Notes: a model not told the origin generated them from the letters alone. DNA of 29,503 nucleotides from an uncultured Lachnospiraceae bacterium (GCA_910587155.1 CAJULA010000035.1:1-29503); one strand, 5' to 3'. Numbered from the stretch's first letter, positions 6,560-15,440 are shown. Translations and numbers: made by a program.

Positions 6560-7717
6560 ATGAAAAAGAAAGCACTGGCATTATTGCTTGGCATCTGCAT
6601 GATAACGATGACAGCCTGCGGCAGCACTTCGTCACAGACATCCGGGGAAGCGTCCGCACCCGCGGCGCAGGACGGCGCGGCAGAGGAAGGCGGTGCAGAC
6701 GACGTTTCCGGGGCAGAAGAGGATCAGGCACCGGCGGCCGGTTCCGCAGTGGCAGGCGTGGTGTGGTATAATTTTGCCGACACCTTTATTTCCAACGCAA
6801 GGCAGACTCTGATTAATATCGGTGCGGCGGACGGCACCATTACGATTACCGATGCGGACAGCACCAATGATGTGAGTACACAGACGAGCAATATGAACAA
6901 TTTCTTTACCCAGGGTGTGGACTATCTGGTGCTGAACAATATCAATACCGGCGCCATTTCCGAGATCTGTGACCAGATTCAGGCAGAAGGCTGCTATGGC
7001 ATCTTTGCCAATACCGACACGCCCTCCGATGAAGACTTTGCAAAAAATGACAAACTCTACAGTGTGTCTTCCGTGGCAACCCAGTCCGGCACTATTATGG
7101 GCGAGGCGCTGGCGCAGTACTGGCAGGAGCATCCGGAAGCAGACCGCAACGGAAACGGCAAACTGGATTATGTGATGCTGCTCGGTATCCAGGGACACTA
7201 TGACACTACCGTGCGCTCCCAGTATTCCGTACAGGCGCTGGAAGATGCCGGAATCGAGGTCAATAACATCGGCGGGGAAATCATCTGCGACTACAGCCGT
7301 GCAACCGCACAGGAAAAGGTTGCGGCTTTGCTTGCCAACTACAGTGACGAGATCGACGCAGTCATCGCATGTAATGACGACATGGCGCTGGGGGCAATTG
7401 AGGCGCTCAAGGCAGGCGGTTTTTTCAGTGGCGATGATACCTACCTTCCGGTCTGCGGCGTGGACGCGACGGTAAACGGCTGTCAGGCCATCAAAGACGG
7501 CACTATGCTGGTGACGGCTCTGAATAATCCCGTGATGCTGGCAAAATCCATCTATAAAGTGATGTATCTGACAAACAGCGGACAGGAAGTGACTACGGAG
7601 TCGATGGGGCTGGAAGGAGTATCCGTGGAAGGGCACAGAGTATGGCTGGACTATTCCCCCGTTACCAAAGACAATGTGGATCAGGCAACCTATGATATCA
7701 ATGACACAGCATTCTGA
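6560..7717 (+). CDS. mglB: Galactose/glucose-binding lipoprotein of an ABC transporter
   Basis: This is the extracytoplasmic substrate-binding protein (385 residues) of the sugar ABC transporter encoded downstream. A lipoprotein signal peptide ends with MTAC, giving C20 as the lipid anchor, and a low-complexity acidic linker (about 25-60) tethers the domain. The mature part aligns with E. coli MglB. The calcium loop begins at D195 (DRNGNGKLD), and the sugar contacts H152, D154 and R158 of MglB correspond to H213, D215 and R219 here in GHYDTTVR. The N of ACNDDMALGA, the D of CGVDATV and the N of TALNNP also fit binding-site positions. D-galactose or D-glucose is therefore a well-supported ligand guess. 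AGGAGG lies nine bases before the ATG. A hairpin terminator follows the stop codon, which probably lets the binding protein be made in excess over the permease. Confidence 0.9.
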   Translation: MKKKALALLLGICMITMTACGSTSSQTSGEASAPAAQDGAAEEGGADDVSGAEEDQAPAAGSAVAGVVWYNFADTFISNARQTLINIGAADGTITITDADSTNDVSTQTSNMNNFFTQGVDYLVLNNINTGAISEICDQIQAEGCYGIFANTDTPSDEDFAKNDKLYSVSSVATQSGTIMGEALAQYWQEHPEADRNGNGKLDYVMLLGIQGHYDTTVRSQYSVQALEDAGIEVNNIGGEIICDYSRATAQEKVAALLANYSDEIDAVIACNDDMALGAIEALKAGGFFSGDDTYLPVCGVDATVNGCQAIKDGTMLVTALNNPVMLAKSIYKVMYLTNSGQEVTTESMGLEGVSVEGHRVWLDYSPVTKDNVDQATYDINDTAF

Positions 7718-7730
7718 TGTCTGCGTGAAT

Positions 7731-7781
7731 CCCCGCAGCCTGCTGCAGTACAGGTTTGATGCAGCCTGCTGCGGGGTTTTT
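7731..7781 (+). terminator. Intrinsic terminator/attenuator between mglB and mglA
   Basis: CCCCGCAGC (7731-7739) pairs with GCTGCGGGG (7768-7776). After a symmetrical CT/CT internal loop, GCTGCA pairs with TGCAGC. Five T follow at once (7777-7781). The hairpin sits inside the operon, before the ribosome binding site of mglA, so it most likely acts as a partial terminator that lowers expression of mglAC relative to mglB. Confidence 0.8.
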
Positions 7782-7795
7782 AGGGAGGGTAGCTT

Positions 7796-9361
7796 ATGGA
7801 GGCAAATAACTGCGTCCTTGCAATGGAACATATTTCCAAAAGTTTTCCGGGTGTCAAAGCGCTGGATGATGTTTCCCTGACCGTGCGGTCCGGTACTGTC
7901 CATGCGCTGATGGGGGAGAACGGTGCCGGAAAGTCCACGCTGATGAAATGTGCGTTTGGTCTTTACCAGCCGGATGAGGGAGAGATACGGATCGAGGGAG
8001 AGCGTGTATCCCTGCCGACACCCAAGGCTGCCATGGTGGCAGGCATTTCCATGATCCATCAGGAATTGAATCCCATCATGACACGTAATGTCATGGAAAA
8101 TATCTGGGTGGGGCGGATTCCCTACAGAAAAGTGGCAGGAGTTCACTGGGCGGATGATAAGAAAATGTACCAGGATACAGAGAAACTGTTTCAGGATCTG
8201 GGGATTGGCATAGATCCCCGGGAGAAGGTTGGCAGCCTGTCCGTTTCCCACTGCCAGCTTCTGGAGATCGCCCGTGCGGTTTCGTATGGCGCCAAAGTCA
8301 TCATTATGGATGAACCCACCTCATCCCTGACGGAAAGTGAGTCGGAGCTTTTATTTGGCATTATCAGGAAGCTGACCGCACAGGGGGTTGCCATCATTTA
8401 TATTTCACATAAAATAGAAGAAGTGCTCGACATCACGGATGAGGTGACCGTGCTGCGGGACGGCCGGTTCGTAGGAACCTGGCCCACAAAAGAACTGGAC
8501 ATGGACAGCATTGTCAGCAAGATGGTGGGACGGGAGATGACAAACCGTTTTCCAAAGCCCAGGCATACGATGGGCGACGTATATCTGGAAGTATCCCACT
8601 TAACCTCGGCGCTGCCGCATTCTTTTTCCGATATCAGTTTCACCCTGAGAAAAGGGGAAATACTGGGAATAGGAGGACTGGTGGGCGCCCAGCGGACCGA
8701 GCTGATGGAGAGTATCTTCGGTCTGCGGCCGATCGCTTCCGGAAGCATACACATAGACGGCAGAGAAGTGAAAATCGGGAATCCCGGAGAGGCCATCCGT
8801 CATAAAATTGCCCTGCTGACAGAAGAGCGGCGGGTAACGGGTATCATTCCCATGCTTTCGGTGGGAGAAAATATCATATTGGCCAATCAGACGGCAAACC
8901 GGAGAAAATATACCGGCGGCGGCCCGTTCTTAAATTACGGTGCCAGAAATGCGGATGCGCAGAAGTATGTGGATTCCCTGTCCATCAAGACGCCGGGGCT
9001 GAAAGCACAGATCCAGTATCTGTCCGGCGGAAATCAGCAGAAAGCCCTGCTGGGGCGGTGGATGCTGCTGGAACCGGACATCCTGATTATGGACGAACCT
9101 ACCCGCGGTATTGACGTGGGTGCCAAATATGAGATTTACTGTCTGATGGAAGAGATGGTGCAGAGAGGAAAATGCGTGATCATGATCAGCTCGGAAATGC
9201 CGGAACTGATGGGGATGAGCGATCGGATCATGGTTATGTGTGAAGGGCATTTGTCTGGCATTCTGAACCGGGACGAAGTGACGGACGAACGTATTATGTA
9301 CCTTGCCAGCACCTATGAGAATACAGAGAGGAGTAACGAAGATGCAAAAGAAAACCTTTAA
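7796..9361 (+). CDS. mglA: Sugar ABC transporter, duplicated ATPase subunit
   Basis: This cytoplasmic ATPase of 521 residues energises the galactose/glucose-type importer. It contains two fused ABC domains. The first has Walker A GENGAGKST (40-48), a signature region LSVSHCQLLEIARA and Walker B VIIMDEPTSSL. The second has the degenerate Walker A GLVGAQRTEL, which lacks the lysine as is usual in the MglA/RbsA/XylG family, then LSGGNQQKALLGRW and Walker B ILIMDEPTRGID. This asymmetry is a family trait and not damage. A GGGAGG site lies nine bases upstream of the ATG. Its end overlaps the start of mglC by 20 bp, indicating coupled translation. Specificity within the family is set by the binding protein, so the symbol rests on mglB. 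Confidence 0.93.
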   Translation: MEANNCVLAMEHISKSFPGVKALDDVSLTVRSGTVHALMGENGAGKSTLMKCAFGLYQPDEGEIRIEGERVSLPTPKAAMVAGISMIHQELNPIMTRNVMENIWVGRIPYRKVAGVHWADDKKMYQDTEKLFQDLGIGIDPREKVGSLSVSHCQLLEIARAVSYGAKVIIMDEPTSSLTESESELLFGIIRKLTAQGVAIIYISHKIEEVLDITDEVTVLRDGRFVGTWPTKELDMDSIVSKMVGREMTNRFPKPRHTMGDVYLEVSHLTSALPHSFSDISFTLRKGEILGIGGLVGAQRTELMESIFGLRPIASGSIHIDGREVKIGNPGEAIRHKIALLTEERRVTGIIPMLSVGENIILANQTANRRKYTGGGPFLNYGARNADAQKYVDSLSIKTPGLKAQIQYLSGGNQQKALLGRWMLLEPDILIMDEPTRGIDVGAKYEIYCLMEEMVQRGKCVIMISSEMPELMGMSDRIMVMCEGHLSGILNRDEVTDERIMYLASTYENTERSNEDAKENL

Positions 9362-10343
9362 ACCAAAAGACTTCATGATGAATTACGCTCTGTATCTGAT
9401 CATGCTGCTGATCGTGATTATCATAGCATGCATTTCCCCCAAGTTTATTTCTCTGCGCGTGATCCGCGATATTCTGACGCAGAGCTCCACCAAAATGCTG
9501 GTGGCACTGGGCTGCATGTTTATTATCGTATCCGGCTCTGCCGATCTTTCCGGAGGACGTGTGGTGGGACTGGCGGCAGTGGTGTCCGGTTCCCTGGCAC
9601 AGCAGGCGGCCTATGCCAATAAATTCTGGCCCGGGATGGGGGAACTGCCGGTGATCGTTCCTGTACTGGCATCTGTACTGGTAGGGCTGCTGGTGGGCGC
9701 CTGCAATGGCTATGCCGTGGCAAAACTGAAAGTACCTGCCTTTCTGGCCACGCTGGGTATGCAGATGATAGCCTATGGCGTCAATTGTCTGTATTTTAAC
9801 AAAGCCCCGAATAACTCTCAGCCCCTGGGCGGCTACAAAGAATCGTTCGGCAATCTGGGGACAGGCTCCATTGCCGGTATCCCCATCCTGGTGATGATTG
9901 CCCTGGCACTCTGCGCCGTTGTCTGGATCATTCAGACCAGAACCTGTCTGGGAAGAGAAATCTTTGCCGTGGGCGGCAATCCCAATGCGGCCAGAGTATC
10001 CGGGATTAACGTCTTTAAGATACTGATGATTACCTATATGATCGCCGGTGCCCTTTACGGTTTTGCCGGGTGTCTGGAAGCGGCCCGTACCGGCAGTGCC
10101 ACCAGCTCCTACGGCCTCAGCTATGAACTGGATGCCATCGCGTCCTGTATTGTGGGTGGCTGCTCGGCCAGCGGCGGTATCGGCTCCGTTCCCGGTGTCA
10201 TCGCCGGTGTGCTGATCTTTAATGTTATCAACTATGGCCTGACTTTTATCGGCCTCAGCTCCTACTGGCAGTTTGTGGTTAAGGGGCTGATCATTATTAT
10301 CGCTGTTGCCATTGACGTGAGAAAATACGCGGCAAAGAGCTGA
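9342..10343 (+). CDS. mglC: Sugar ABC transporter permease
   Basis: This membrane subunit of 333 residues forms the channel of the importer. It has eight to ten hydrophobic segments and the branched-chain/ribose-type permease motifs IIVSGSADLSGGRVVGLAA, VGACNGYAVAKLKVPAFLATLG and FAVGGNPNAARVSGINV, the last being the coupling-helix region that contacts MglA. The ATG at 9342 is chosen because GAGGAG precedes it and the product then starts MQKKTFKPKDF, as expected for this family. In-frame methionines at 9303 and 9315 would lie deep within mglA and lack a binding site. Overlap with mglA is 20 bp. The length matches E. coli MglC (336 residues). Confidence 0.92.
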   Translation: MQKKTFKPKDFMMNYALYLIMLLIVIIIACISPKFISLRVIRDILTQSSTKMLVALGCMFIIVSGSADLSGGRVVGLAAVVSGSLAQQAAYANKFWPGMGELPVIVPVLASVLVGLLVGACNGYAVAKLKVPAFLATLGMQMIAYGVNCLYFNKAPNNSQPLGGYKESFGNLGTGSIAGIPILVMIALALCAVVWIIQTRTCLGREIFAVGGNPNAARVSGINVFKILMITYMIAGALYGFAGCLEAARTGSATSSYGLSYELDAIASCIVGGCSASGGIGSVPGVIAGVLIFNVINYGLTFIGLSSYWQFVVKGLIIIIAVAIDVRKYAAKS

Positions 10344-10385
10344 CGGCGGCAGACGATGAGGAGAGGGAGCGGGAGGTGGCAATCT

Positions 10386-11345
10386 ATGAGGAAAACAATA
10401 TGGTTTTGGGCCGGAACGCTCCTTGTATGTCTGGCGGCTTTGGCACTTTTGCTTTTTTCTTTCCCTTTGAGGAATAGGCGAAAACAGGATACGAACCGGG
10501 ACTGGATCCGCATTACGGCAGTGCTTCCGCACAAAGATTACGGGTACTGGTCGATCATGGGGGAAGGCATCCTTGCCGGAGGCGAAGAATATGGGGCTGA
10601 TGTGAAAATCGTGATTCCGCGTATGAATTATGATGTCGCCCAGATGACCGGGCTCATCCGGCAGGAGACAGCGGCCAGAGTGGACGCGCTGATCGTACAG
10701 GGCATTGAAGATAAAGATTATCTGGAAGCCCTGGGCAAGGCCCAGGCCCAGGGGATCCTCATCGTCCTCGTGGATACGGATGTGGAAGGTATCTTTCCGC
10801 ATCTGTATGTGGGAACAGACAACTACGCCGCCGGAAAGAAGATGGGGGAAGCGGTCGCCGCGGCCACAGGCGGACACGGGACGGTGGCGGTGCTGTCGGG
10901 TGCGGAAAATTACCCCAACCTGGAAGAGCGCTATGACGGTATCTGCAAGGCGCTGGAACAGTATCCGGATCTGACAGTGGCATGTCTGGAATATGACCAG
11001 TATGATTCCCTGCGGGTCATGGAAAAATATCAGACCATAGCCAGAGAGCATCCGGAAGTGGACACGCTGGTCTGTATCGAGGGCACTTCCGGACAGACGC
11101 TTGGCACAAGACTGACAGGGGAGACGAGAAAATTTTCCCATATTCTTGTGTTTGATCTGGTGGATGAGACTATCCAGGGACTGCGCGCGGGCGCATTTGA
11201 AGGTGTGATGGAACAGCAGCAGGCCAACATGGGACGGATCAGTGTGTATGAGATTATACGATATCTGGAATACGGCGGAAAGTGGGAACGAAAGATCCTG
11301 ACAGATGTAAACTTTGTCACGCCAGAAGATCCGGAGGCTGCATGA
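10386..11345 (+). CDS. Membrane-anchored periplasmic-type sugar-binding protein, likely sensor component
   Basis: This 319-residue protein has an uncleaved-looking N-terminal membrane anchor (about 4-28) followed by RNRRK. There is no lipobox cysteine, unlike the transport lipoprotein at the operon start. The rest is a type I sugar-binding fold (ITAVLPHKDYGYWSIMGEGI near the start, DALIVQGIEDKDYLEAL, VLVDTDVEGIFPHLYVGTDN). GGGAGGTGG lies six bases before the ATG at 10386; an earlier in-frame ATG (10356) lacks such a site. It is one base from the kinase gene downstream. By analogy with the XylFII-LytS pair described in Clostridium beijerinckii, it probably presents bound sugar to the kinase rather than to the permease. 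The GHxDxxxR contacts of the mglB product are not conserved here, so its ligand may differ. Confidence 0.8.
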   Translation: MRKTIWFWAGTLLVCLAALALLLFSFPLRNRRKQDTNRDWIRITAVLPHKDYGYWSIMGEGILAGGEEYGADVKIVIPRMNYDVAQMTGLIRQETAARVDALIVQGIEDKDYLEALGKAQAQGILIVLVDTDVEGIFPHLYVGTDNYAAGKKMGEAVAAATGGHGTVAVLSGAENYPNLEERYDGICKALEQYPDLTVACLEYDQYDSLRVMEKYQTIAREHPEVDTLVCIEGTSGQTLGTRLTGETRKFSHILVFDLVDETIQGLRAGAFEGVMEQQQANMGRISVYEIIRYLEYGGKWERKILTDVNFVTPEDPEAA

Positions 11346-11346
11346 A

Positions 11347-12849
11347 ATGGATAAGGAAAGAAAACGGTCTATTGCAACAGAATACAAAAAAGGATATTCT
11401 GTCATTCTCGGCTGTGTGATCATTATGTTTGCCGCCGCTTCCATGGGCAACTGGATGCTGTCTTTGGGCTATGGCAGCGCACTGGATGAGCTGCTGGAAC
11501 TAAATCAGCTTTTCGTGGAAATCGAGACGGCCAATATGGCTGTCAGCGACGCCTATCTGTATCTGCGTGAGAGCAGCATGAAGGGATATGAGGACGAGCG
11601 GGAAAATGTGCGCCGGCAGATCAGCGTGGTGGAACAACAGGTGGCCCGGGAATATTCACGTGCCAAAAAAGACCTGGCGTGTATGACTGAGACTTATCTG
11701 GAAGAATGTGATGACCTGATTGCACTGCTCAAAAGCTATGGTTCCCAGGAAAATCCGCAGAAAGTCAGCGACAGGGAGATTGACAGATCGTTCAGAGCCA
11801 CACAGGAGGTTATGGACTATATCAATACCAGCTTTAAAGATATCTATTCGATCGAACTGACAGTTTCCCTGGAAAAGAAACAGACGATGGCGCAGATCAG
11901 CCAGAGCATCGGGTTTCTGCAGATCGGTCTGCTTGTATTGGTGCTGGCCATTTACCTGAAGCATAACCTCAGGATCATCCGCAATATTTCGGACAGCCTG
12001 GGCCAGCTTACCCGCTTTGTGGAATGTATCAAAGGCAACCTCTATCACACGGAACGCCTGGAGCTGCGCTCTCATGACGAACTGATGATACTGGCGGATA
12101 CCATGAACGACATGCTGGATATCATCCAGAAACAGGTAGGCCAGCTTGAACAGGACAGCCAGATACGGGCGCAGATCAAGGAGATGGAGATAGATAACCT
12201 GCGCCTGAAAAACGAACTGCAAAGCAGTCAGATGAATCTGCTGCAGTCAAGGATCAATCCCCATTTTCTGTTCAATACCCTGAATATGATTTCCAACTCG
12301 GCGGTGATGGAAGATGCGGAACAGACAAGGACCCTGATTGACATCACGGCCGAATACCTGCGCTATAACCTGGACCGCCTTACCAAAACCGTTTCTCTCT
12401 CAGAAGAGATTGAAAATCTCAAAGACTACATTTATATTCAGAAATGCCGCTTTGAAGACCGCTTCACCTTTGCATTTGAACTCGACATGGACTGCGGCAT
12501 GCAGAAAATGCCCTGTATGATCCTCCAGCCCCTTGTGGAAAATGCCTTAAAGCATGGCATTCACAATATGCTGACAGGCGGAAAGGTGACCATACGGACC
12601 AGACAGGCGCCGGCATATACTGTGATTGAAATAGAAGACAACGGCTGCGGGTTTCCGGAGGAGTATATCACAAAGATCAGAAATGGCGAACTTGAATATG
12701 AAAAAGACGGTCATGTGGGAATTCGTAATATTTACATGCGTCTCAAACTTTTTTATCATTCAGAGATCGTATTTGATGTAGACAGCTATCCGGGCAGGAC
12801 AGTGCTTCATATTGAGGTGCCCCGACAGGGAACCTTACAGGGAGAATAA
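11347..12849 (+). CDS. Sensor histidine kinase, LytS/YesM type
   Basis: This membrane kinase of 500 residues is the likely sensor partner of the anchored binding protein upstream. It has one membrane segment near 17-40, an extracytoplasmic helical domain (about 41-195), a second membrane segment (about 198-216), a HAMP-like region and coiled coil (about 217-300), then a His_kinase domain. The phosphorylated histidine is H306 in SRINPHFLFNTLN. The ATPase lobe shows QPLVENALKHG, EIEDNGCGF and GHVGIRNI. GGAGG ends nine bases before the ATG. Its gene starts one base after the binding-protein stop and is two bases from the regulator gene, so the three are translated as a unit. The signal sensed is inferred from context only. 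Confidence 0.9.
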   Translation: MDKERKRSIATEYKKGYSVILGCVIIMFAAASMGNWMLSLGYGSALDELLELNQLFVEIETANMAVSDAYLYLRESSMKGYEDERENVRRQISVVEQQVAREYSRAKKDLACMTETYLEECDDLIALLKSYGSQENPQKVSDREIDRSFRATQEVMDYINTSFKDIYSIELTVSLEKKQTMAQISQSIGFLQIGLLVLVLAIYLKHNLRIIRNISDSLGQLTRFVECIKGNLYHTERLELRSHDELMILADTMNDMLDIIQKQVGQLEQDSQIRAQIKEMEIDNLRLKNELQSSQMNLLQSRINPHFLFNTLNMISNSAVMEDAEQTRTLIDITAEYLRYNLDRLTKTVSLSEEIENLKDYIYIQKCRFEDRFTFAFELDMDCGMQKMPCMILQPLVENALKHGIHNMLTGGKVTIRTRQAPAYTVIEIEDNGCGFPEEYITKIRNGELEYEKDGHVGIRNIYMRLKLFYHSEIVFDVDSYPGRTVLHIEVPRQGTLQGE

Positions 12850-12851
12850 AA

Positions 12852-14162
12852 ATGTTTACACTGATCATAGCAGACGACGAAAAAGCGGCGTGCAAACGAC
12901 TGGAACTTTTTACCAAGAGGGAATTTCCCGATATCGAGATCGTGGACATCGTCAATGACGGCTATGAGCTGGTGCGCAGCGCGGCCGCACTTATGCCGGA
13001 TATTGCCATCGTGGATATGAATATGCCCGGTATGAACGGTATCCAGGCGATACGCATGCTCCATGAACGCAAAGTGAATACAAAATTTATCATCAATACG
13101 GCCTATGACGAATTTGATTATGTCAAACAGGCGCTGGACATGAAGGTGGACGCTTACCTGCTCAAACCGGAAAAAAAGGAACATTTTCTGGAAACGATCA
13201 GAAAGGTGTGCGACAGCATCCGCAGGGAACGGGAAGAGGCGGATTCCAGGAACCGTATGAATTCTCTGCTGCTTGGCATCCATTCGGTGCTTGAAAGTGA
13301 TATCGTCTATTCTGTCCTGATGAAAGAGCCGTCGGAGCACAGTATGCGTATGTACTGCGAAATAAACCATATACAGTTCTGCGGAGCCGCAGTTGCCACC
13401 ATTCTTCCCACCGGATTTGAAGAGAGACTGAGAGCGTCTGAAAAGAATAGCTGGAATGAAATTGTCCACCGTGCGCTGGACAGCCTCTGCAATTGTATTG
13501 TCAATGCCACCGATCATGGAATCAACCTTATCATACTGGCATCAGACGGCGGGCTCAAAGACCGGCAGGAGATAAACGACTGGATCAGAGATCTGGTATG
13601 GCTGGCCGCGGAAGAACTGCGGCGGGAGTATCCGATGCATTTCAGGGCCGGCATCGGCGGCTTTTATGAAAAACTGGCAGATCTGCCCTGTTCTTACGAG
13701 GAAAGCCTGGAGGGCTTATACCGGAAAAGTCCGGAAACAAAGGAGGAAGAAAAAGGAGAAGGACTGGAAAAATGGCAGGAACAGCTTGCACGCATCAGCG
13801 CCCTGTGCAGAACGGACGGCGCTTCGGACTATGTAAAAGAAGCCATATGCTACATCGGCCAAAATTTTGCCAGAGACATTTCCCTTGACAGTGTGGCGGA
13901 AGCAATTGGCATCAGTTCCTATTATCTTAGTCGTATCATCAGCCAGGAACTGGGCATTACCTTTGTGGAATATCTGACCGGTCTGCGCATTGTACAGGCA
14001 GCAAAACTTGCGGCCACCACCAGACTTTCGCTGAAACAGATCGCAGAACGTACCGGCTACCCCAATGATGCCTACCTCTGCAGAGTCTTTAAAAAATACG
14101 CCGGAAAGACAATCGGGCAAATACGCAGAGAAGAACAGAAGAATCCACCGACACCAAGATAA
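12852..14162 (+). CDS. Response regulator with AraC-type DNA-binding domain, YesN type
   Basis: This cytoplasmic transcription factor of 436 residues is the cognate partner of the kinase just upstream. The receiver domain (1-120) has acidic residues D8 and D9, phosphoacceptor D55 in AIVDMNMPGMNG, and the conserved lysine in YLLKPEKK. A middle region of about 200 residues is unassigned. The C-terminal AraC domain (about 327-430) has two helix-turn-helix units, ISLDSVAEAIGISSYYLSRI and LSLKQIAERTGYPNDAYLCR. The ribosome binding site lies in the last codons of the kinase gene. It likely activates the mgl promoter, where duplicated motifs flank an extended -10 box lacking a -35 box. The gene is followed by a short stretch resembling part of the structured element seen at 2206 and 24447. 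Confidence 0.9.
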   Translation: MFTLIIADDEKAACKRLELFTKREFPDIEIVDIVNDGYELVRSAAALMPDIAIVDMNMPGMNGIQAIRMLHERKVNTKFIINTAYDEFDYVKQALDMKVDAYLLKPEKKEHFLETIRKVCDSIRREREEADSRNRMNSLLLGIHSVLESDIVYSVLMKEPSEHSMRMYCEINHIQFCGAAVATILPTGFEERLRASEKNSWNEIVHRALDSLCNCIVNATDHGINLIILASDGGLKDRQEINDWIRDLVWLAAEELRREYPMHFRAGIGGFYEKLADLPCSYEESLEGLYRKSPETKEEEKGEGLEKWQEQLARISALCRTDGASDYVKEAICYIGQNFARDISLDSVAEAIGISSYYLSRIISQELGITFVEYLTGLRIVQAAKLAATTRLSLKQIAERTGYPNDAYLCRVFKKYAGKTIGQIRREEQKNPPTPR

Positions 14163-14165
14163 CCC

Positions 14166-14217
14166 AAAAACAGCATCAGCCCGGAGAAGGCCTTTAAAGA
14201 TGGACGGATGCGGAACC
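14166..14217 (+). promoter_or_regulatory. Possible decayed third copy of the structured element
   Basis: Between the response-regulator stop and the esterase start, AAAAACAGCATC (14166-14177) matches the loop end and strand B of the element at 24447. GGATGCGGAAC (14206-14216) matches its repeated strand A. GCATC (14173-14177) can pair with GATGC (14207-14211). The first strand A and the long middle hairpin are missing. As in the full copies, the GCGGAAC stretch ends just before the ribosome binding site. The match is short and could be coincidence. Confidence 0.25.
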
Positions 14218-14233
14218 GGAACAGGAGAAAACA

Positions 14234-15364
14234 ATGAATACAGAAGAATATGGCAGGCTGCTGCGCAGCCTGAAAGAACATGCAACAAAGATACACGAAG
14301 ACGGTCTGGAGATTGAAGTGCGCAGCTGCGCGGACCGTGAGGCAGGAAAGGCGGATCCCAGAAGCGCAGCGGCGGCAGGTGTGACAAGGGACGATTTTTT
14401 GCATTTCAGGGAGCGGCTCCATCCGCAGCTATGGGCCAATGAAACACACCTGCTGGGGCCGGAACATGTAAAAGGTGACTCAAAACTGGAATTTTTAAGG
14501 GCGCAGTTCGGGTGGATCAGCAGCGATATGTCCACGGGCATCCGCACGACATCCCATGAGATGGCATACGCGGGGGAGAACTTCCGGCTTTATCAATATG
14601 AAATCCTGTCGACGGCCACCGACAGGCCGGCTCTTATTTTCATCCATGGCGGCGGATTTTTCGGCGGCGATATTGCGACAGTGGAAAACCAGTGTAAGCT
14701 GCTGGCCCAGCTTTCCGGGGGCGTGGTATTTTCCGTGGATTATCCGCTGAGTCCCGAACACCCCTATCCGGCAGGGTTTGATGCATGTTATGAAGCACTG
14801 CGGTGGGTACATGCCCATGCCGCCGGACTGGGGATTGCGGCAGATAAAATCGGCATGGCCGGGGATTCGGCCGGCGGCAACCTTACGCTGGCATGCGCTT
14901 TGCGGGATCGGATGGAGGGAACGCATATGCTGTCCTATGAAGCGCTGATCTATCCGGGCAGCCATGTGGGAGAAACCCTGGAAAGGCCCGTCTACTGGAG
15001 GCCGGAGCTATATGACAATCCCGGACAGGATGCGCTCATTGAAGCCCAGATCAGGGTGATCGGAGAAACCTCCGTGATGGCAGCCGCATGGTATATACCG
15101 GAAGGCGTGGATATCACACAGCCCGGCATCAGCCCCATTCTGGCAGATCTTTCCGGGCTTCCCAAAACGACCGTGATGACAGCGGAGTATGACTTTTTGC
15201 GGGCAAGCTGTGAGGCGCTTTCACGCAAACTCACGGCGGCAGGCGTGGAGACACGCCATATACGATATGGCGGCATTTTCCATGGCACGTTTGACAGATT
15301 GGGTTATGCGCCGCAGGTAGAGGATATGCTGCGGGAGATTGCGCTGGATCTGAAAAATCTTTGA
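14234..15364 (+). CDS. Alpha/beta hydrolase, HSL-type esterase
   Basis: This is a hormone-sensitive-lipase family (alpha/beta hydrolase fold 3) esterase of 376 residues. The oxyanion-hole motif HGGGF starts at H138, the nucleophile is S212 in GDSAGG, and the acid and base fit D320 in AEYDFLR and H350 in GIFHGTFD. The catalytic triad is complete. An N-terminal cap of about 125 residues is longer than in minimal members. No signal peptide is seen, so it acts inside the cell. It follows the response regulator by 71 bp in the same direction and precedes a terminator, so it probably ends the sugar operon. There it could remove acetyl or other acyl groups from imported sugars. That role is inferred from position; the substrate cannot be read from sequence. 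AGGAG lies seven bases before the ATG. Confidence 0.87.
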   Translation: MNTEEYGRLLRSLKEHATKIHEDGLEIEVRSCADREAGKADPRSAAAAGVTRDDFLHFRERLHPQLWANETHLLGPEHVKGDSKLEFLRAQFGWISSDMSTGIRTTSHEMAYAGENFRLYQYEILSTATDRPALIFIHGGGFFGGDIATVENQCKLLAQLSGGVVFSVDYPLSPEHPYPAGFDACYEALRWVHAHAAGLGIAADKIGMAGDSAGGNLTLACALRDRMEGTHMLSYEALIYPGSHVGETLERPVYWRPELYDNPGQDALIEAQIRVIGETSVMAAAWYIPEGVDITQPGISPILADLSGLPKTTVMTAEYDFLRASCEALSRKLTAAGVETRHIRYGGIFHGTFDRLGYAPQVEDMLREIALDLKNL

Positions 15365-15380
15365 TAAAATTGTGACTTGC

Positions 15381-15405
15381 TGGCCGGGATATGTCATCCC
15401 GGCCA
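15381..15405 (+). terminator. Hairpin after the esterase gene
   Basis: TGGCCGGGAT (15381-15390) and ATCCCGGCCA (15396-15405) form a perfect 10-bp stem with a 5-nt loop, 16 bp after the stop codon. The downstream sequence is T-rich but interrupted, so termination is likely though not textbook. It separates the sugar operon from the next promoter. Confidence 0.65.
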
Positions 15406-15440
15406 TATATGTGTTTGTCGTGATGCCAGGCAGAAAGCTG

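Noticed and set aside
6632..8251. 539-codon open frame on the minus strand opposite mglB and mglA
   Set aside because: It is the complement of strongly supported genes, rich in H, C and R, and crosses the intrinsic terminator between them.
8641..8800. Damaged second ATP-binding site in mglA (Walker A without lysine)
   Set aside because: A degenerate second Walker A is the normal state in the MglA/RbsA/XylG family.
9294..11450. Very long open frame on the minus strand (718 codons) opposite mglC and the sensor binding protein
   Set aside because: It lies antisense to two well-recognised genes, has a His/Arg/Pro/Gln-rich composition typical of reverse-strand frames in GC-rich genes, and shows no domain motif or ribosome binding site.
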